Source: Flavobacterium flavigenum (lineage in GTDB: Bacteria; Bacteroidota; Bacteroidia; Flavobacteriales; Flavobacteriaceae). Taken from it: DNA of 64,000 nt. The translations under genes and the position numbers were made by a program. The DNA lies in contig NZ_CP114285.2 of assembly GCF_027111255.2 (NCBI RefSeq), positions 4,898,001-4,962,000 of the forward strand, given 5' to 3'. A model generated the notes under the pieces. The model was given only the letters and a program-made list of their open reading frames with translations, was not told the DNA's origin and did no database searches. Within the stretch, counting starts at the first letter, position 1; every line of letters begins with the position of its first letter. This document shows, one piece after another, positions 42,457 to 51,893 of this stretch.

Positions 42457-44904
42457 TTATATATTTCCAATTCTAATCACATCCGCAAAAATCCCTGAAG
42501 CCGTAACAGCTGCACCGGCTCCGGCACCTTTGATCAATAAAGGCTGATCTACGTAACGATCGGTGTAGAACAATACGATATTGTCTTTTCCTTCCAGATT
42601 GTAAAAAGGATGATCTTTTGGAATAAATTGCAAACCTACGCTTGCTTTTCCGTTTTCGAATTGCGCTACATATTTCAATCTTGAATCTTTCGCTAAAGCT
42701 TCTTCGTAAATTCCGTTAAAATGATTCGCGTGTTTGATTAACGAAGCAAAAAAGTCTTCGTTATTGGTTGTTGCTAAACATTCAGCAGGTAAAAACGATT
42801 CGTTGGCGATGGCGTCAATATCCATTTCGTAACCGCTTTCACGAATTAAAATCAGGATTTTACGGGCAACATCGATTCCGCTTAAGTCAATTTTCGGATC
42901 CGGTTCTGTGAATCCCTGAACTCCGGCTTCTTTAACCACATCGTGAAAAGAATTATTTTTATCGAAATTGTTGAAGATAAAGTTCAGACTTCCCGATAAA
43001 ACCGCCTGAATTTTATGCACTTTATCACCCGAAGCAATTAAGTTTTTAACGGTATCGATAATTGGCAATCCCGCGCCCACATTCGTTTCAAACAAAAACG
43101 GAGCGTTGTATTGACGTGATAAGCTTTTTAGTTTTTTATAATTGTCGTAAGCAGATGAACAGGCAATTTTGTTGCAGGTTACAACCGCAATACTTTCTTT
43201 TAAGAATTTCTCATACATTTCAGAAACGCTGGCATTTGCTGTAATGTCTACGAAAATACTGTTACGTAAGTTCAATTCTCTTGCGCGTGCGATGAATTCT
43301 GTTGCAATAGCAGGTTCTCCTTTCTCTAAATTTGACTGCCAGTCTTTTAATGAAATTCCGTCTTCATCAAATACCATTTTTCTGGAGTTCGATAAAGCAA
43401 TCACACGAACATTGATTTTTAAAACATCTTTTAAGAATTTCTTCTGGCTGTGAATCTGCTCGATGAATTTCTCGCCCACATTTCCAACACCCATTACGAA
43501 TAAATTCAGCTGTTTGGTGTTTTCCTCAAAGAAGTTTTCGTGTAAAGTATTCAGTGCTTTTTTAACGTCTCTTTCGTTGATTACGGCAGAGATATTTCTT
43601 TCAGAAGCTCCTTGTGCAATAGCACGGATATTCACATTGTTTTTTCCTAAAGTACTGAACATTCTTCCGCTCAAACCCTGGTGGTTTTTCATGTTTTCAC
43701 CCACCAAAGCAATAATGCAAAGGTCTTTTTCTACAATACAAGGATCGATTTTGTTTTGTAAAATTTCAACGTCAAACGCTTTATTGATTGCTTCTTCGGC
43801 ATTATCAGCATCCGAATTCAGGATTCCGATACAAATAGAGTGCTCAGAAGAGGCCTGAGTGATAAAAATAACATTGATTTTTTCGTGAGACAATACTTCG
43901 AACAAACGCTTAGATGAACCTGAAACCCCAATCATCCCGGGACCTTCAAGAGTCAGTAATGAAATATGTTCGATATGGCTGATTCCTTTTACAGGAGTAG
44001 TCTGTTCTGAAACTTTGTTAGAAATCAAAGTACCTTCCGCTTCCGGTTCAAAAGTATTTTTGATCAGGATTGGAATATTTTTTCTTAAAACCGGCTGAAT
44101 AGTTGGCGGATACAACACTTTCGCACCAAAATGCGATAATTCCATCGCTTCCTGATACGATATAGTTGCAATTGGCTGAGCCTGTTTTACGATTTTTGGA
44201 TTGGCAGTAAACATTCCGTTTACGTCAGTCCAGATTTCCAGTTGTTCTGCGTCAGTTGCTCCTGCGATAATAGCAGCAGTATAATCAGAACCGCCACGGC
44301 CTAAAGTAGAAGTGATTCCGTCAAGGGTCTGGGCAATGAATCCAGGCAAAATAGTGATTTTTGAATCATTTTCTGCAAAATATTCCTGAATTAAAACATT
44401 TGAAATTTCAAAATTCACAACCGCTTTACCAAAATCAGCATTTGTTTTAATTAACTCACGGCTGTCTTTATAAGCTGCATTTTTATCGATTTGCTGGTAC
44501 GCCTGTGCAATGATAAAAGAAGAAAGCAATTCGCCGAAACTCAAAACAGTGTCAGCCGTTCTTGGCGATAATTCCCCCAATAAAAAGCATCCGTCCAATA
44601 AGGTTTCAAGATGGTTGATGATCCTTTTGATATGGCTTAACAAACTGCTTTGTTCGCTAACCGGAATAAGTTCTTTTAAAGTGTCAAGATGTTTTTTCTC
44701 GATTTCGGCTACGATTTCGCGGAAACTTTCATCGTTTTCAGCTGCTTTTGCTGCGGCTGATTGCAGCATATCGGTTACTTTGCTTAAAGCAGATACCACA
44801 ACTACCAATTTGTCGTCTTTGGAATTCTGGTTGATAATATCGAGAACGAGTTTTATATTTTGTGCATTGGCAACCGAAGTTCCGCCAAATTTTAATACTT
44901 TCAT
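42457..44904 (-). CDS. thrA: Bifunctional aspartokinase / homoserine dehydrogenase I
   Basis: An 815-residue fusion that carries the first and third steps of threonine synthesis. The kinase starts KVLKFGGTSVAN and has a catalytic stretch LGRGGSDYTAAIIA at about 200. ACT regulatory domains lie at about 310-450 (ISLLTLEGPGMIGVSG; IIALVGENM). The homoserine dehydrogenase (about 460-815) has the NAD(P) loop FVMGVGNVGEKFIEQI and GLPIIDTVKNLIASGD. Feedback by threonine is typical. First gene of thrABC, 104 bases after the leader peptide stop. Confidence 0.97.
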   Translation of the reverse strand: MKVLKFGGTSVANAQNIKLVLDIINQNSKDDKLVVVVSALSKVTDMLQSAAAKAAENDESFREIVAEIEKKHLDTLKELIPVSEQSSLLSHIKRIINHLETLLDGCFLLGELSPRTADTVLSFGELLSSFIIAQAYQQIDKNAAYKDSRELIKTNADFGKAVVNFEISNVLIQEYFAENDSKITILPGFIAQTLDGITSTLGRGGSDYTAAIIAGATDAEQLEIWTDVNGMFTANPKIVKQAQPIATISYQEAMELSHFGAKVLYPPTIQPVLRKNIPILIKNTFEPEAEGTLISNKVSEQTTPVKGISHIEHISLLTLEGPGMIGVSGSSKRLFEVLSHEKINVIFITQASSEHSICIGILNSDADNAEEAINKAFDVEILQNKIDPCIVEKDLCIIALVGENMKNHQGLSGRMFSTLGKNNVNIRAIAQGASERNISAVINERDVKKALNTLHENFFEENTKQLNLFVMGVGNVGEKFIEQIHSQKKFLKDVLKINVRVIALSNSRKMVFDEDGISLKDWQSNLEKGEPAIATEFIARARELNLRNSIFVDITANASVSEMYEKFLKESIAVVTCNKIACSSAYDNYKKLKSLSRQYNAPFLFETNVGAGLPIIDTVKNLIASGDKVHKIQAVLSGSLNFIFNNFDKNNSFHDVVKEAGVQGFTEPDPKIDLSGIDVARKILILIRESGYEMDIDAIANESFLPAECLATTNNEDFFASLIKHANHFNGIYEEALAKDSRLKYVAQFENGKASVGLQFIPKDHPFYNLEGKDNIVLFYTDRYVDQPLLIKGAGAGAAVTASGIFADVIRIGNI

Positions 44905-44993
44905 TTTGATGATTTTTTCTTTTATGCAAATATTTTTATGTATCCAAAGTCTTTCTTCTTTCGGGAAAAAAGTATAGATAATCAGGATTATAT

Positions 44994-45018
44994 GTAAAAA
45001 TGATACCCCTAAGGGGTA
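44994..45018 (-). promoter_or_regulatory. Attenuator hairpin of the thr operon
   Basis: TACCCCTTAGGGGTA (minus strand, plus coordinates 45004-45018) folds into a 5-6 base-pair hairpin and is followed by TCATTTTT. The last two Thr codons and the Pro codon of the leader peptide form its 5' arm, and the stop codon TAG lies in its loop and 3' arm. Confidence 0.7.
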
Positions 45019-45110
45019 GTAGTTGTTGTAGTAGAAATAATGGTAGCAGCAATTGCAACTTCTGATAGAGTTGTCATTGTAGATTGATATTTTACGCTGT
45101 TACTTTTCAT
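45009..45110 (-). CDS. thrL: thr operon leader peptide
   Basis: A 33-codon open frame upstream of thrA. It has 10 threonines, six of them consecutive at residues 27-32, plus three isoleucines (20, 24, 25), and ends in Pro and TAG. This is the hallmark of a threonine operon leader peptide (compare the Thr/Ile run of enterobacterial ThrL). The -7 box TACTTTTG ends 12 bases before its ATG, so the leader mRNA is nearly leaderless. The second in-frame ATG (residue 12) is an alternative start. The sequence shows a Thr run placed exactly on the terminator arm. A regulatory role is inferred from that layout and not from homology. Confidence 0.8.
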   Translation of the reverse strand: MKSNSVKYQSTMTTLSEVAIAATIISTTTTTTP

Positions 45111-45122
45111 TTTTTGATTTTT

Positions 45123-45130
45123 CAAAAGTA
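45123..45130 (-). promoter_or_regulatory. -7 promoter box of the thr operon
   Basis: TACTTTTG on the minus strand fits TAnnTTTG. Transcription would begin near 45117, some 6 bases before the leader ATG at 45110. A -33 box is not clear. Confidence 0.55.
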
Positions 45131-45453
45131 CAGTTTTTTGTAAAAGTTAAAAAGTTAAAATGCCTTTTTGCGAATATTTTAATAATTATGATGATATAAA
45201 ATCAATATTGAGTATTTGTTAAAATTAGATGTATTAAGTTGTGGTTTTGATATATTTCGGATTAAAACTTACTCTATAGAAAGATTCTGTATTCAAAGGA
45301 ATCTAATTTAATAGCAGGTGTCTTTTGCTTCATTTAAGATTATGAAATAAATAATTTTGAAAAATGGTATTCTTATAAATTTTAATTATTGTGATAAAAA
45401 ATTGCTTTTTAATGTTGATTTGTTGAATTTTGATGTCTTAATTTGAAATCACC
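45131..45453. promoter_or_regulatory. Divergent region between thr and hutH
   Basis: No gene. On the + strand TTTG (45324-45327) and TAATTTTG (45352-45359), 24 bases apart, form a candidate hutH promoter with a leader of about 85 bases. The rest is AT-rich without recognised sites. Confidence 0.4.
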
Positions 45454-46968
45454 ATGAGGGAAATCCATTATATTAGTACTGAAACCATAAATTTAGAGAC
45501 TTTACAGGAAATTTTAAGTTACGATAAGGCATTAGAATTATCTGAAGAAGCAAAAGTAAATGTTCAGAAATGCCGGGATTATCTGGATAAAAAAATGGCC
45601 TCACATCCAGAACCTATTTATGGAATCAATACTGGTTTTGGATCACTTTACAGTGTGAAAATTTCGAATGAAAACTTATCTAAACTTCAGGAAAACCTGG
45701 TGAAGTCACATGCCTGCGGAACCGGTGAAGAAGTTCCTGCTGAAATTGTAAAATTGATGCTGTTGCTGAAAATTCAGTCGTTGAGCTATGGTCATTCGGG
45801 TATTCAGCTGCAGACCTTAAACCGTCTGGTTGATTTTTACAATCATGGTATTTTACCCGTGATTTTTACGCAGGGTTCATTAGGGGCTTCCGGTGATTTG
45901 GCTCCATTAGCACATTTATCTTTACCATTATTAGGAGAGGGCGAAGTTTATTTTGAAGGTAAAAAAATGGCTTCCGCCGAAGTTTTAAAACATTTTAACT
46001 GGGAGCCGATTGTTTTACAATCCAAAGAAGGTTTGGCTTTATTAAACGGGACACAGTTTATGGGGGCTTACGGAGTTCATATTTTGATGAAAGCGTATAA
46101 ATATTCGTATCTGGCTGATTTAATCGGAACCATTTCGCTTGAAGCTTTTGATGGAAGAATTGAACCTTTTAACGAACTGATACATTTTATACGCCCTCAC
46201 AAAGGTCAGATTATAACGGCACAAAGAGTTAATGAATTTTTGGAAGGAAGCGAAATTATCGAACAGCAAAAAAAACATGTTCAGGATCCGTATTCTTTCC
46301 GTTGTATGCCCCAGGTTCATGGCGCTTCAAAAGATGCAATAGATTATGTTCGAAAAGTATTCAAAACCGAAATCAATTCGGTTACGGACAATCCTAATAT
46401 ATTTATAGAGTCCGATCAGATTATTTCGGGAGGGAATTTCCATGGACAGCCGTTAGCTTTGGCATTAGACTTTATGGCAATTGCTTTGGCTGAATTAGGA
46501 AGTATTTCTGAAAGAAGAACCTATCAGTTAATTTCCGGGTTGCGAAATCTTCCGGCATTTTTGGTAGATAATCCGGGACTGAATTCAGGATTTATGATTC
46601 CGCAATACACTGCGGCAAGCATTGCCAGTCAGAATAAACAACTGGCAACACCGTCAAGTGTAGATAGCATTGTTTCGAGTAATGGGCAGGAAGATCACGT
46701 GAGTATGGGGGCAAACGGAGCAACAAAGGCATTAAAGGTTATGGATAACTTAGAGCGTATTCTGGCCATCGAATTATTAAATGCTTCACAGGCGATTGCC
46801 TACAGAGAACCTTTAAAATCAAGTGATTTCATCGAAATGTTTTTGAGTAGTTACAGAGAAATTGTGCCTTTGGTCAAAGAAGACAGGATTTTGCATTATG
46901 ATATTGAGAAGACCATTTTGTTTTTGAATAGTTTCCAAATTGAAAACGATTTGTTAACAATGGCTTAA
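45454..46968 (+). CDS. hutH: Histidine ammonia-lyase
   Basis: A 504-residue enzyme that removes ammonia from histidine to give urocanate. The self-made MIO group comes from GSLGASGDLAPLAHL (Ala-Ser-Gly). Other marks are YGINTGFGSL, SHACGTG, QDPYSFRCMPQVHGA and GQEDHVSMGANGATK. The rest of the hut pathway is not adjacent, and the SHAxGxG/QDxYSxRC set is typical of histidine lyases, but a related aromatic amino acid lyase or mutase cannot be ruled out. Confidence 0.88.
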   Translation: MREIHYISTETINLETLQEILSYDKALELSEEAKVNVQKCRDYLDKKMASHPEPIYGINTGFGSLYSVKISNENLSKLQENLVKSHACGTGEEVPAEIVKLMLLLKIQSLSYGHSGIQLQTLNRLVDFYNHGILPVIFTQGSLGASGDLAPLAHLSLPLLGEGEVYFEGKKMASAEVLKHFNWEPIVLQSKEGLALLNGTQFMGAYGVHILMKAYKYSYLADLIGTISLEAFDGRIEPFNELIHFIRPHKGQIITAQRVNEFLEGSEIIEQQKKHVQDPYSFRCMPQVHGASKDAIDYVRKVFKTEINSVTDNPNIFIESDQIISGGNFHGQPLALALDFMAIALAELGSISERRTYQLISGLRNLPAFLVDNPGLNSGFMIPQYTAASIASQNKQLATPSSVDSIVSSNGQEDHVSMGANGATKALKVMDNLERILAIELLNASQAIAYREPLKSSDFIEMFLSSYREIVPLVKEDRILHYDIEKTILFLNSFQIENDLLTMA

Positions 46969-46970
46969 CA

Positions 46971-46997
46971 TTGTAAAATATTATTGAAGTAATTTTG
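46971..46997 (+). promoter_or_regulatory. Promoter of the phosphate transport pair
   Basis: -33 TTG (46971-46973), 16-base spacer, -7 TAATTTTG (46990-46997). The ATG is 20 bases downstream. It begins right after the hutH stop. Confidence 0.6.
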
Positions 46998-47016
46998 CAC
47001 TATCAAAAATATAAAA

Positions 47017-47661
47017 ATGTCAATAAACAGTATTTTCCAATTTTTAGTGCCGAAAGACAAAAAATTCTTTCCACTTTTTGAAGAGGCTTCAAGCAATTTA
47101 ATTGAATTAGCTTCTAACTTACACGAAGCTGTAAACCTTCCATTGAAAGAAAGAGAAGTCCTTTTTCAGAAAATTGATGAATTAGAGCAAAAAGGAGAAG
47201 ACATTACACGTCAGACCAATCTGGAGCTGAGCAGAAACTTTATTACTCCGTTTGACAGAGAGGATATTCATACCCTGATCACTTCGATTGATAACGTTGC
47301 AGATTACCTTCACGGTGCTGCAAGCAGAATGAGGCTGTATCAGGTTGACAAGATTACAAAGTCAATCAGAAAAATGACAGAGATCAACCTTGAGGCTTGT
47401 CAGAACATTGACAGTGCAGTAAAGGAATTAAGAAATTTAAAGAATTTCAAAGTTATTAAGGATGCCTGTTCCAGAATCAACAAACTGGAAAACAAATCTG
47501 ATAACGTTTATAACAAAGCAGTTTTTGAAATTTTTGAAAACGAAACAGACGCTAAAAATATCATTAAATATAAAGAAGTATTATCTGTTTTGGAATCAGC
47601 AACAGACAAGTGTAAGAGTGTGGCAAACATACTGGAATCTATTTCTGTAAAACATTCTTAA
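47017..47661 (+). CDS. DUF47/PhoU-like accessory protein of the PiT transporter
   Basis: A 214-residue all-helical protein. It has the DUF47 pattern FFPLFEEASSNLIELA, KIDELEQKGEDITRQTNLEL, FITPFDREDIHTLITSIDNVADYLHGAA and a C-terminal ENKSDNVYNKAVF. DUF47 proteins sit next to PiT transporters and are thought to control or assist phosphate uptake. The transporter follows after 33 bases, so they are cotranscribed. Confidence 0.93.
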   Translation: MSINSIFQFLVPKDKKFFPLFEEASSNLIELASNLHEAVNLPLKEREVLFQKIDELEQKGEDITRQTNLELSRNFITPFDREDIHTLITSIDNVADYLHGAASRMRLYQVDKITKSIRKMTEINLEACQNIDSAVKELRNLKNFKVIKDACSRINKLENKSDNVYNKAVFEIFENETDAKNIIKYKEVLSVLESATDKCKSVANILESISVKHS

Positions 47662-47694
47662 TTCAATTTATTTCAATTCTGAAGTTATAATTTT

Positions 47695-49026
47695 ATGACT
47701 ATACTTATAATTATTATAGTATTAGCTTTAATTTTTGATTACATCAATGGTTTTCATGATGCGGCAAATGCTATAGCTACTGTTGTTGCTACAAAGGTAC
47801 TTACGCCTTTTCAGGCCGTACTTTGGGCAGCATTTTTTAACTTTCTGGCTTATTGGGTTTTCGGATTTGGTGTTGCGGATACTGTTGCTAAAACAGCGCA
47901 CACCATGGAAATTAACCTTGTCGTAATTTTAGCCGGTGTTATTGCAGCAATTTGCTGGAATTTATTGACATGGTGGTTAGGAATTCCTTCAAGTTCATCC
48001 CACACCCTAATTGGAGGTTTTGCAGGTGCAGCTGTGGCACACGCCATTGCAGTTCATGGTTTTTCAGGTTATATTGGCGAAGACGGAACTACTCATTACT
48101 GGTACGAAATCGTAAGCTGGTATAAAGCAGGAAAAGATGGCGGAATGCCTTCAGGAGTTATCATTATTATTGCATTTATTGTACTGGCACCATTAGTTGG
48201 AGCTTTAGCTTCGTATCTAATTTCTATCTGGTTATTGAATGCTTCCCGTAAAAATATTGCACCAAAAATATTTACTGTAGCATTAATGATTGCAACAGTT
48301 TGGCTTGTTAGTAATCTGATGGTGCCTTATGCAGAAATTGAAAAACCTCGTTTTGATTCCCATTTTTGGAGTGTAGCTTTTGATGCGCACAATATTAAAT
48401 GGTTTTTAGTTGCTTTTATAATCTTAACTGTAAGTGCTTTTTGCTTAATATTTAGCAGTTTAAATCTTCATCAGGCTGATGCTGCTTTGAAAAAAATGCA
48501 ATTATTGTCTTCTGCAGCTTTCAGTTTAGGTCATGGAGGTAATGACTCTCAAAAAGTTATGGGTATTATTGCAGCTGCTGTGGCAGTTTATATCAATACA
48601 AATCCAGGAGTTCATATGGATTCTTGGTTGGATGTTGTATTGCCAAATGATGACAAGGGGATAAAAGGAGTAATGCCGGGCTGGATTCCGTTAGCATGTT
48701 ATTCTGCTATCGCTGCGGGAACTTTGAGTGGAGGATGGAAAATTGTAAAAACAATGGGTTCTAAAATCACAAAAGTAAGTTCGTTTGAAGGTGTTGCAGC
48801 AGAAACTGCTGGTGCTTTGACACTTTACTTTACAGAACATTTAAAAATTCCGGTAAGTACAACACATACCATTACAGGATCTATCATCGGGGTTGGATTA
48901 ACAAAACGTGTATCTGCTGTTAGATGGGGAGTTACTGTAAGTCTAATCTGGGCATGGGTTTTAACAATTCCTATTTCAGCTTTATTAGCAGGATTGGTTT
49001 ACTTTATATTGAGTGTATTTATCTAA
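47695..49026 (+). CDS. PiT-family inorganic phosphate transporter
   Basis: A 443-residue membrane protein with about 10-12 helices. Both PiT signatures are present: IFDYINGFHDAANAIATVVA near the N-terminus and GHGGNDSQKVMGIIAAAV in the second half, with PSSSSHTLIGGFAGAAV and PVSTTHTITGSIIGVG. PiT carriers move metal-phosphate with protons or sodium. Ends before a strong terminator. Partner of the DUF47 gene. Confidence 0.95.
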   Translation: MTILIIIIVLALIFDYINGFHDAANAIATVVATKVLTPFQAVLWAAFFNFLAYWVFGFGVADTVAKTAHTMEINLVVILAGVIAAICWNLLTWWLGIPSSSSHTLIGGFAGAAVAHAIAVHGFSGYIGEDGTTHYWYEIVSWYKAGKDGGMPSGVIIIIAFIVLAPLVGALASYLISIWLLNASRKNIAPKIFTVALMIATVWLVSNLMVPYAEIEKPRFDSHFWSVAFDAHNIKWFLVAFIILTVSAFCLIFSSLNLHQADAALKKMQLLSSAAFSLGHGGNDSQKVMGIIAAAVAVYINTNPGVHMDSWLDVVLPNDDKGIKGVMPGWIPLACYSAIAAGTLSGGWKIVKTMGSKITKVSSFEGVAAETAGALTLYFTEHLKIPVSTTHTITGSIIGVGLTKRVSAVRWGVTVSLIWAWVLTIPISALLAGLVYFILSVFI

Positions 49027-49082
49027 TAGTAAAATGATTTTTGTGAAATGTGAGAAGTAATATCGCATTTTGTGACATATAA

Positions 49083-49117
49083 AAAAAGCTGGTTTCTTAA
49101 TTGGAAACCAGCTTTTT
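49083..49117. terminator. Bidirectional terminator after the PiT gene
   Basis: A 14-base perfect inverted repeat (49083-49096 and 49104-49117, AAAAAGCTGGTTTC / GAAACCAGCTTTTT) with A and T runs outside. Shared by the convergent thioesterase gene. Confidence 0.92.
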
Positions 49118-49123
49118 GTTTTT

Positions 49124-49867
49124 CTATTTTTTCCAGTTTAACTGCAATGCAAAACAGGTTTTTTCTCCTTTTGTAATGCTGAATCTGGAACTTTCTTCCT
49201 CATCATTTTCGTGAATTTCAACAGTATCTTTTAAGGACAGCTCTTTCATGAAATTCATTTCGAAACTTTCTACCTGTTGTTTTAGGATTTTTTTAGGCTC
49301 AACATGATCCAGACACCATTCCAGATATTTTACATTATTGACGTGATTGACAATATCCAAGTCAGATAAATAAACAGTTTTTTCAAACACAAATTCTTTT
49401 TCGTGGTTGATGTTTATTTTTGAAAAGCCTTCTGTTGTGGCTCTTTTATCCGGAAATAGCTCAAAATGCTCATAAGGCAATGCCAAAGCTTCGGGACGGC
49501 GTAATTGGGTGTTAAAAACGGCCCAATACGTTTCTGAACCCACTATCTTTTTTCCGTTGACATGCATTTCCAAAGCACGGACAGAACGTGAATTTTCCAG
49601 ACTGTTGATCCAGGTTGTTACAGTAACGATATCTCCTGATTTTGGTAAAGCATTTACTTCTACACGCATTCGGCTTAAGACCCACGCCTGATGAAACTCC
49701 TGCATATCATAAAAACTGATACCTCCAACTTCAGAATGTGCTGCAGCTGTCAATTGTAAAATATTGCAGAGATCTGTATATTTCAAGTAACCGCTGGGAG
49801 TACATTGTGTGAAATTGATTTCCCAGTCTTTGCTTAGAATGGATGTGAAGTTTGGTGCTATTGGCAT
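49124..49867 (-). CDS. Acyl-ACP thioesterase
   Basis: A 247-residue double hot-dog enzyme of the FatA/FatB-like family that releases fatty acids from acyl-ACP. Markers: FTQCTPSGYLKYTDLCNILQ, QEFHQAWVLSRMRVEV, ENSRSVRALEMHVNGK and, in the second hot-dog, YLSDLDIVNHVNNVKYLEWC with the conserved Asp/Asn-His. The length is typical of bacterial forms. It precedes miaA by 84 bases in the reverse sense (miaA is upstream). Confidence 0.92.
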   Translation of the reverse strand: MPIAPNFTSILSKDWEINFTQCTPSGYLKYTDLCNILQLTAAAHSEVGGISFYDMQEFHQAWVLSRMRVEVNALPKSGDIVTVTTWINSLENSRSVRALEMHVNGKKIVGSETYWAVFNTQLRRPEALALPYEHFELFPDKRATTEGFSKININHEKEFVFEKTVYLSDLDIVNHVNNVKYLEWCLDHVEPKKILKQQVESFEMNFMKELSLKDTVEIHENDEEESSRFSITKGEKTCFALQLNWKK

Positions 49868-49950
49868 TTTAATTTAGACTTCTTAGATTGTTGGACTTCT
49901 TAAATTTTAGATTTTTTCGAAAACAGAATAAAGAGTATAAAAGAAAGATT

Positions 49951-50871
49951 TTATTTTACAATTTCCTCAATATAATTTATAATTACTTTTCTATCTTCAG
50001 CATAATCAAACCATTTGGTGTTTTCGTTTCGTTTGAACCACGTTAATTGTCTTTTAGAAAATCGTCTTGTGTTTTTTTTGATTTCGTCTATAGCGAAAGG
50101 CAAAGTGAATTCTCCGTCAAAATAACTGAATAATTCCCTATAACCCACAGTTTGAAGCGCATTTAACGCTTTATTAGGATATAAGGCTTTGGCTTCATCT
50201 AATAAACCTTCGTTCATCATAATATCGACACGCTGGTTGATCCGGCTGTAAATTATTTCCCTGTCTGCTTCTAAGCCAATAAGAACAGGAGTGAAGTTTC
50301 GGTTGTTTTTCTTTTGGTTTAAAAAAGAGGAATATGGCTTTTTAGTTCCGATACAAACTTCAACAAAACGCATCATTCTTTGAGGGTTTTGAAGTGTCTG
50401 CGGATTTTCTAAAGTGATTTTTTGAAAATAATCAGGATCCAGGTCTTTTAATTGTTCCTGAAGATATTCGATTCCGATTTTTTCGTAATTTGAATTTACT
50501 TCTGAGCGTACTTTTGGATCGATTTCAGGAAACTCATCGAAACCTTTTAAAACGGCATCGACATACAATCCGGAACCGCCAATCAGAATTGCAAAATCAT
50601 TATTTTGGTACAATTCTTCGATTTTTGCCAAAGCTTCTTTTTCGTAATCCCCAACGGTATAATTTTCGAATATCGATTTATTCTGAATGAAATGATGTTT
50701 AGCAGATGCTAATTCGTCTTTATTTGGAACTGCTGTGCCAATGGTCATTTCTTTAAAAAACTGACGGCTGTCGCAGGATATTATTTCACATTTGAAATGC
50801 TGTGCTAATGCAATACTTAAGGCTGTTTTGCCTATGGCTGTTGGTCCGACGATGGTAATTAGGTATTTCAT
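49951..50871 (-). CDS. miaA: tRNA dimethylallyltransferase
   Basis: A 306-residue enzyme that transfers a dimethylallyl group to N6 of A37 in tRNAs reading UNN codons. P-loop GPTAIGKTALSIALA; SCDSRQFFKEMTIGTA; GGSGLYVDAVLKGF; C-terminal TRRFSKRQLTWFKRNENTKWF. Normal length. The upstream gap (50872-51026) holds a degenerate repeat related to family D. Confidence 0.97.
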   Translation of the reverse strand: MKYLITIVGPTAIGKTALSIALAQHFKCEIISCDSRQFFKEMTIGTAVPNKDELASAKHHFIQNKSIFENYTVGDYEKEALAKIEELYQNNDFAILIGGSGLYVDAVLKGFDEFPEIDPKVRSEVNSNYEKIGIEYLQEQLKDLDPDYFQKITLENPQTLQNPQRMMRFVEVCIGTKKPYSSFLNQKKNNRNFTPVLIGLEADREIIYSRINQRVDIMMNEGLLDEAKALYPNKALNALQTVGYRELFSYFDGEFTLPFAIDEIKKNTRRFSKRQLTWFKRNENTKWFDYAEDRKVIINYIEEIVK

Positions 50872-50878
50872 ATGTTTT

Positions 50879-51022
50879 TTAGCCCGGATGGAAATGAAAA
50901 CCCCGGACTTATATTTGTTAGTTTTTGTGGCGTAAAAGAAGCGACTTTAGAAGCTGCTTTTATGACTTAAAAAAACAACAAAGATAAGGAGGAGTTGCAA
51001 TGTACAGCCGGAATAGCTTCTA
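50879..51022 (+). repeat. Possible degenerate family D repeat
   Basis: TTAGCCCGGATGGAAATGAA resembles the left flank and AAAGATAAGG plus AGCCGGAATAGCTTC the right flank of the family D elements. An inner GAAGCGACTTTAGAAGCTGC is weakly palindromic. Longer and more diverged than the two clear copies. Confidence 0.35.
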
Positions 51023-51026
51023 AAAA

Positions 51027-51863
51027 TTATGCATGTAATTCACTTCCGCACTCGTGACAAAATTTAGCGTTATCAAAATGAAGTTGTGAACCGCAGATCT
51101 GACAGGAGTTTTTTGTACTGACAGTATTGTCCCGAAGGCTTTTCTTGGCAAATTCGGCTGTAACTATTCCGGTAGGAACAGCTATGATTCCGTAACCTAA
51201 AATCATGACCAGTGCGGCTATAAACTGGCCTAAAGGGGTTTGTGGAGAAATATCTCCATAACCCACGGTTGTGAGGGTTACGATTGTCCAGTAGATTGCC
51301 ATTGGAATACTTGTAAATCCGGACTCTTTGCCTTCGACCAGATACATTACTGAGCCAATTATTACGGTACTGATGAGTACAAAATAGATAAAAACCAGGA
51401 TTTTTTCTTTACTGGCATCAATAGCTTCTTTTAACTGAAATGACTGATGTGAAATCTGCGGAAGCTGAAGTATCTTGAATAATCGAAGGAAACGCAGTGC
51501 CCTTACAATGGATAAAATGCTGGCTCCCGGAAAAAATATGGACAAATACATGGGTAAAACGGCGAGTAAATCAATGATTCCGTAGAAGCTGAAAATATAT
51601 TTGACCGGTTTTTGAATGGAAATAATCCTTAAGATATATTCAATGGTGAAAAACATGGTGATTACCCATTCGCAAATCCATAATTGGTAATGATATTTGG
51701 AACTAATACCCTGAACGGTGTCAAGCATAATCAATAAAACGCTCAATAAAATCAAACCTAGCAGTACTAAATCGAACATTCGTCCTAAAATGGTATTGGT
51801 ACCATAGAGAATGATTTTGACTTTTTCCCTGAAGATTTCGTATTGTGATTTTTTGTTTTTCAT
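51027..51863 (-). CDS. Voltage-gated-type potassium channel with C-terminal zinc ribbon
   Basis: A 278-residue ion channel with six transmembrane helices. An S4-like positively charged helix is SIVRALRFLRLFKILQLPQ, and the selectivity filter is TLTTVGYGDISP. The last ~35 residues hold two Cys pairs (CQICGSQLHF and CHECGSELHA), a zinc ribbon that could form a cytosolic gate or assembly domain. This tail is known in related bacterial channels. The subunit would form a tetramer. Confidence 0.88.
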   Translation of the reverse strand: MKNKKSQYEIFREKVKIILYGTNTILGRMFDLVLLGLILLSVLLIMLDTVQGISSKYHYQLWICEWVITMFFTIEYILRIISIQKPVKYIFSFYGIIDLLAVLPMYLSIFFPGASILSIVRALRFLRLFKILQLPQISHQSFQLKEAIDASKEKILVFIYFVLISTVIIGSVMYLVEGKESGFTSIPMAIYWTIVTLTTVGYGDISPQTPLGQFIAALVMILGYGIIAVPTGIVTAEFAKKSLRDNTVSTKNSCQICGSQLHFDNAKFCHECGSELHA

Positions 51864-51893
51864 ATCCTTAAAGATAATGAAAGTTTTGTTTTA

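Noticed and set aside
41860..44980. Several 60-155 codon frames antisense to thrA and thrB
   Set aside because: Both genes are certain; antisense frames here arise from their codon usage.
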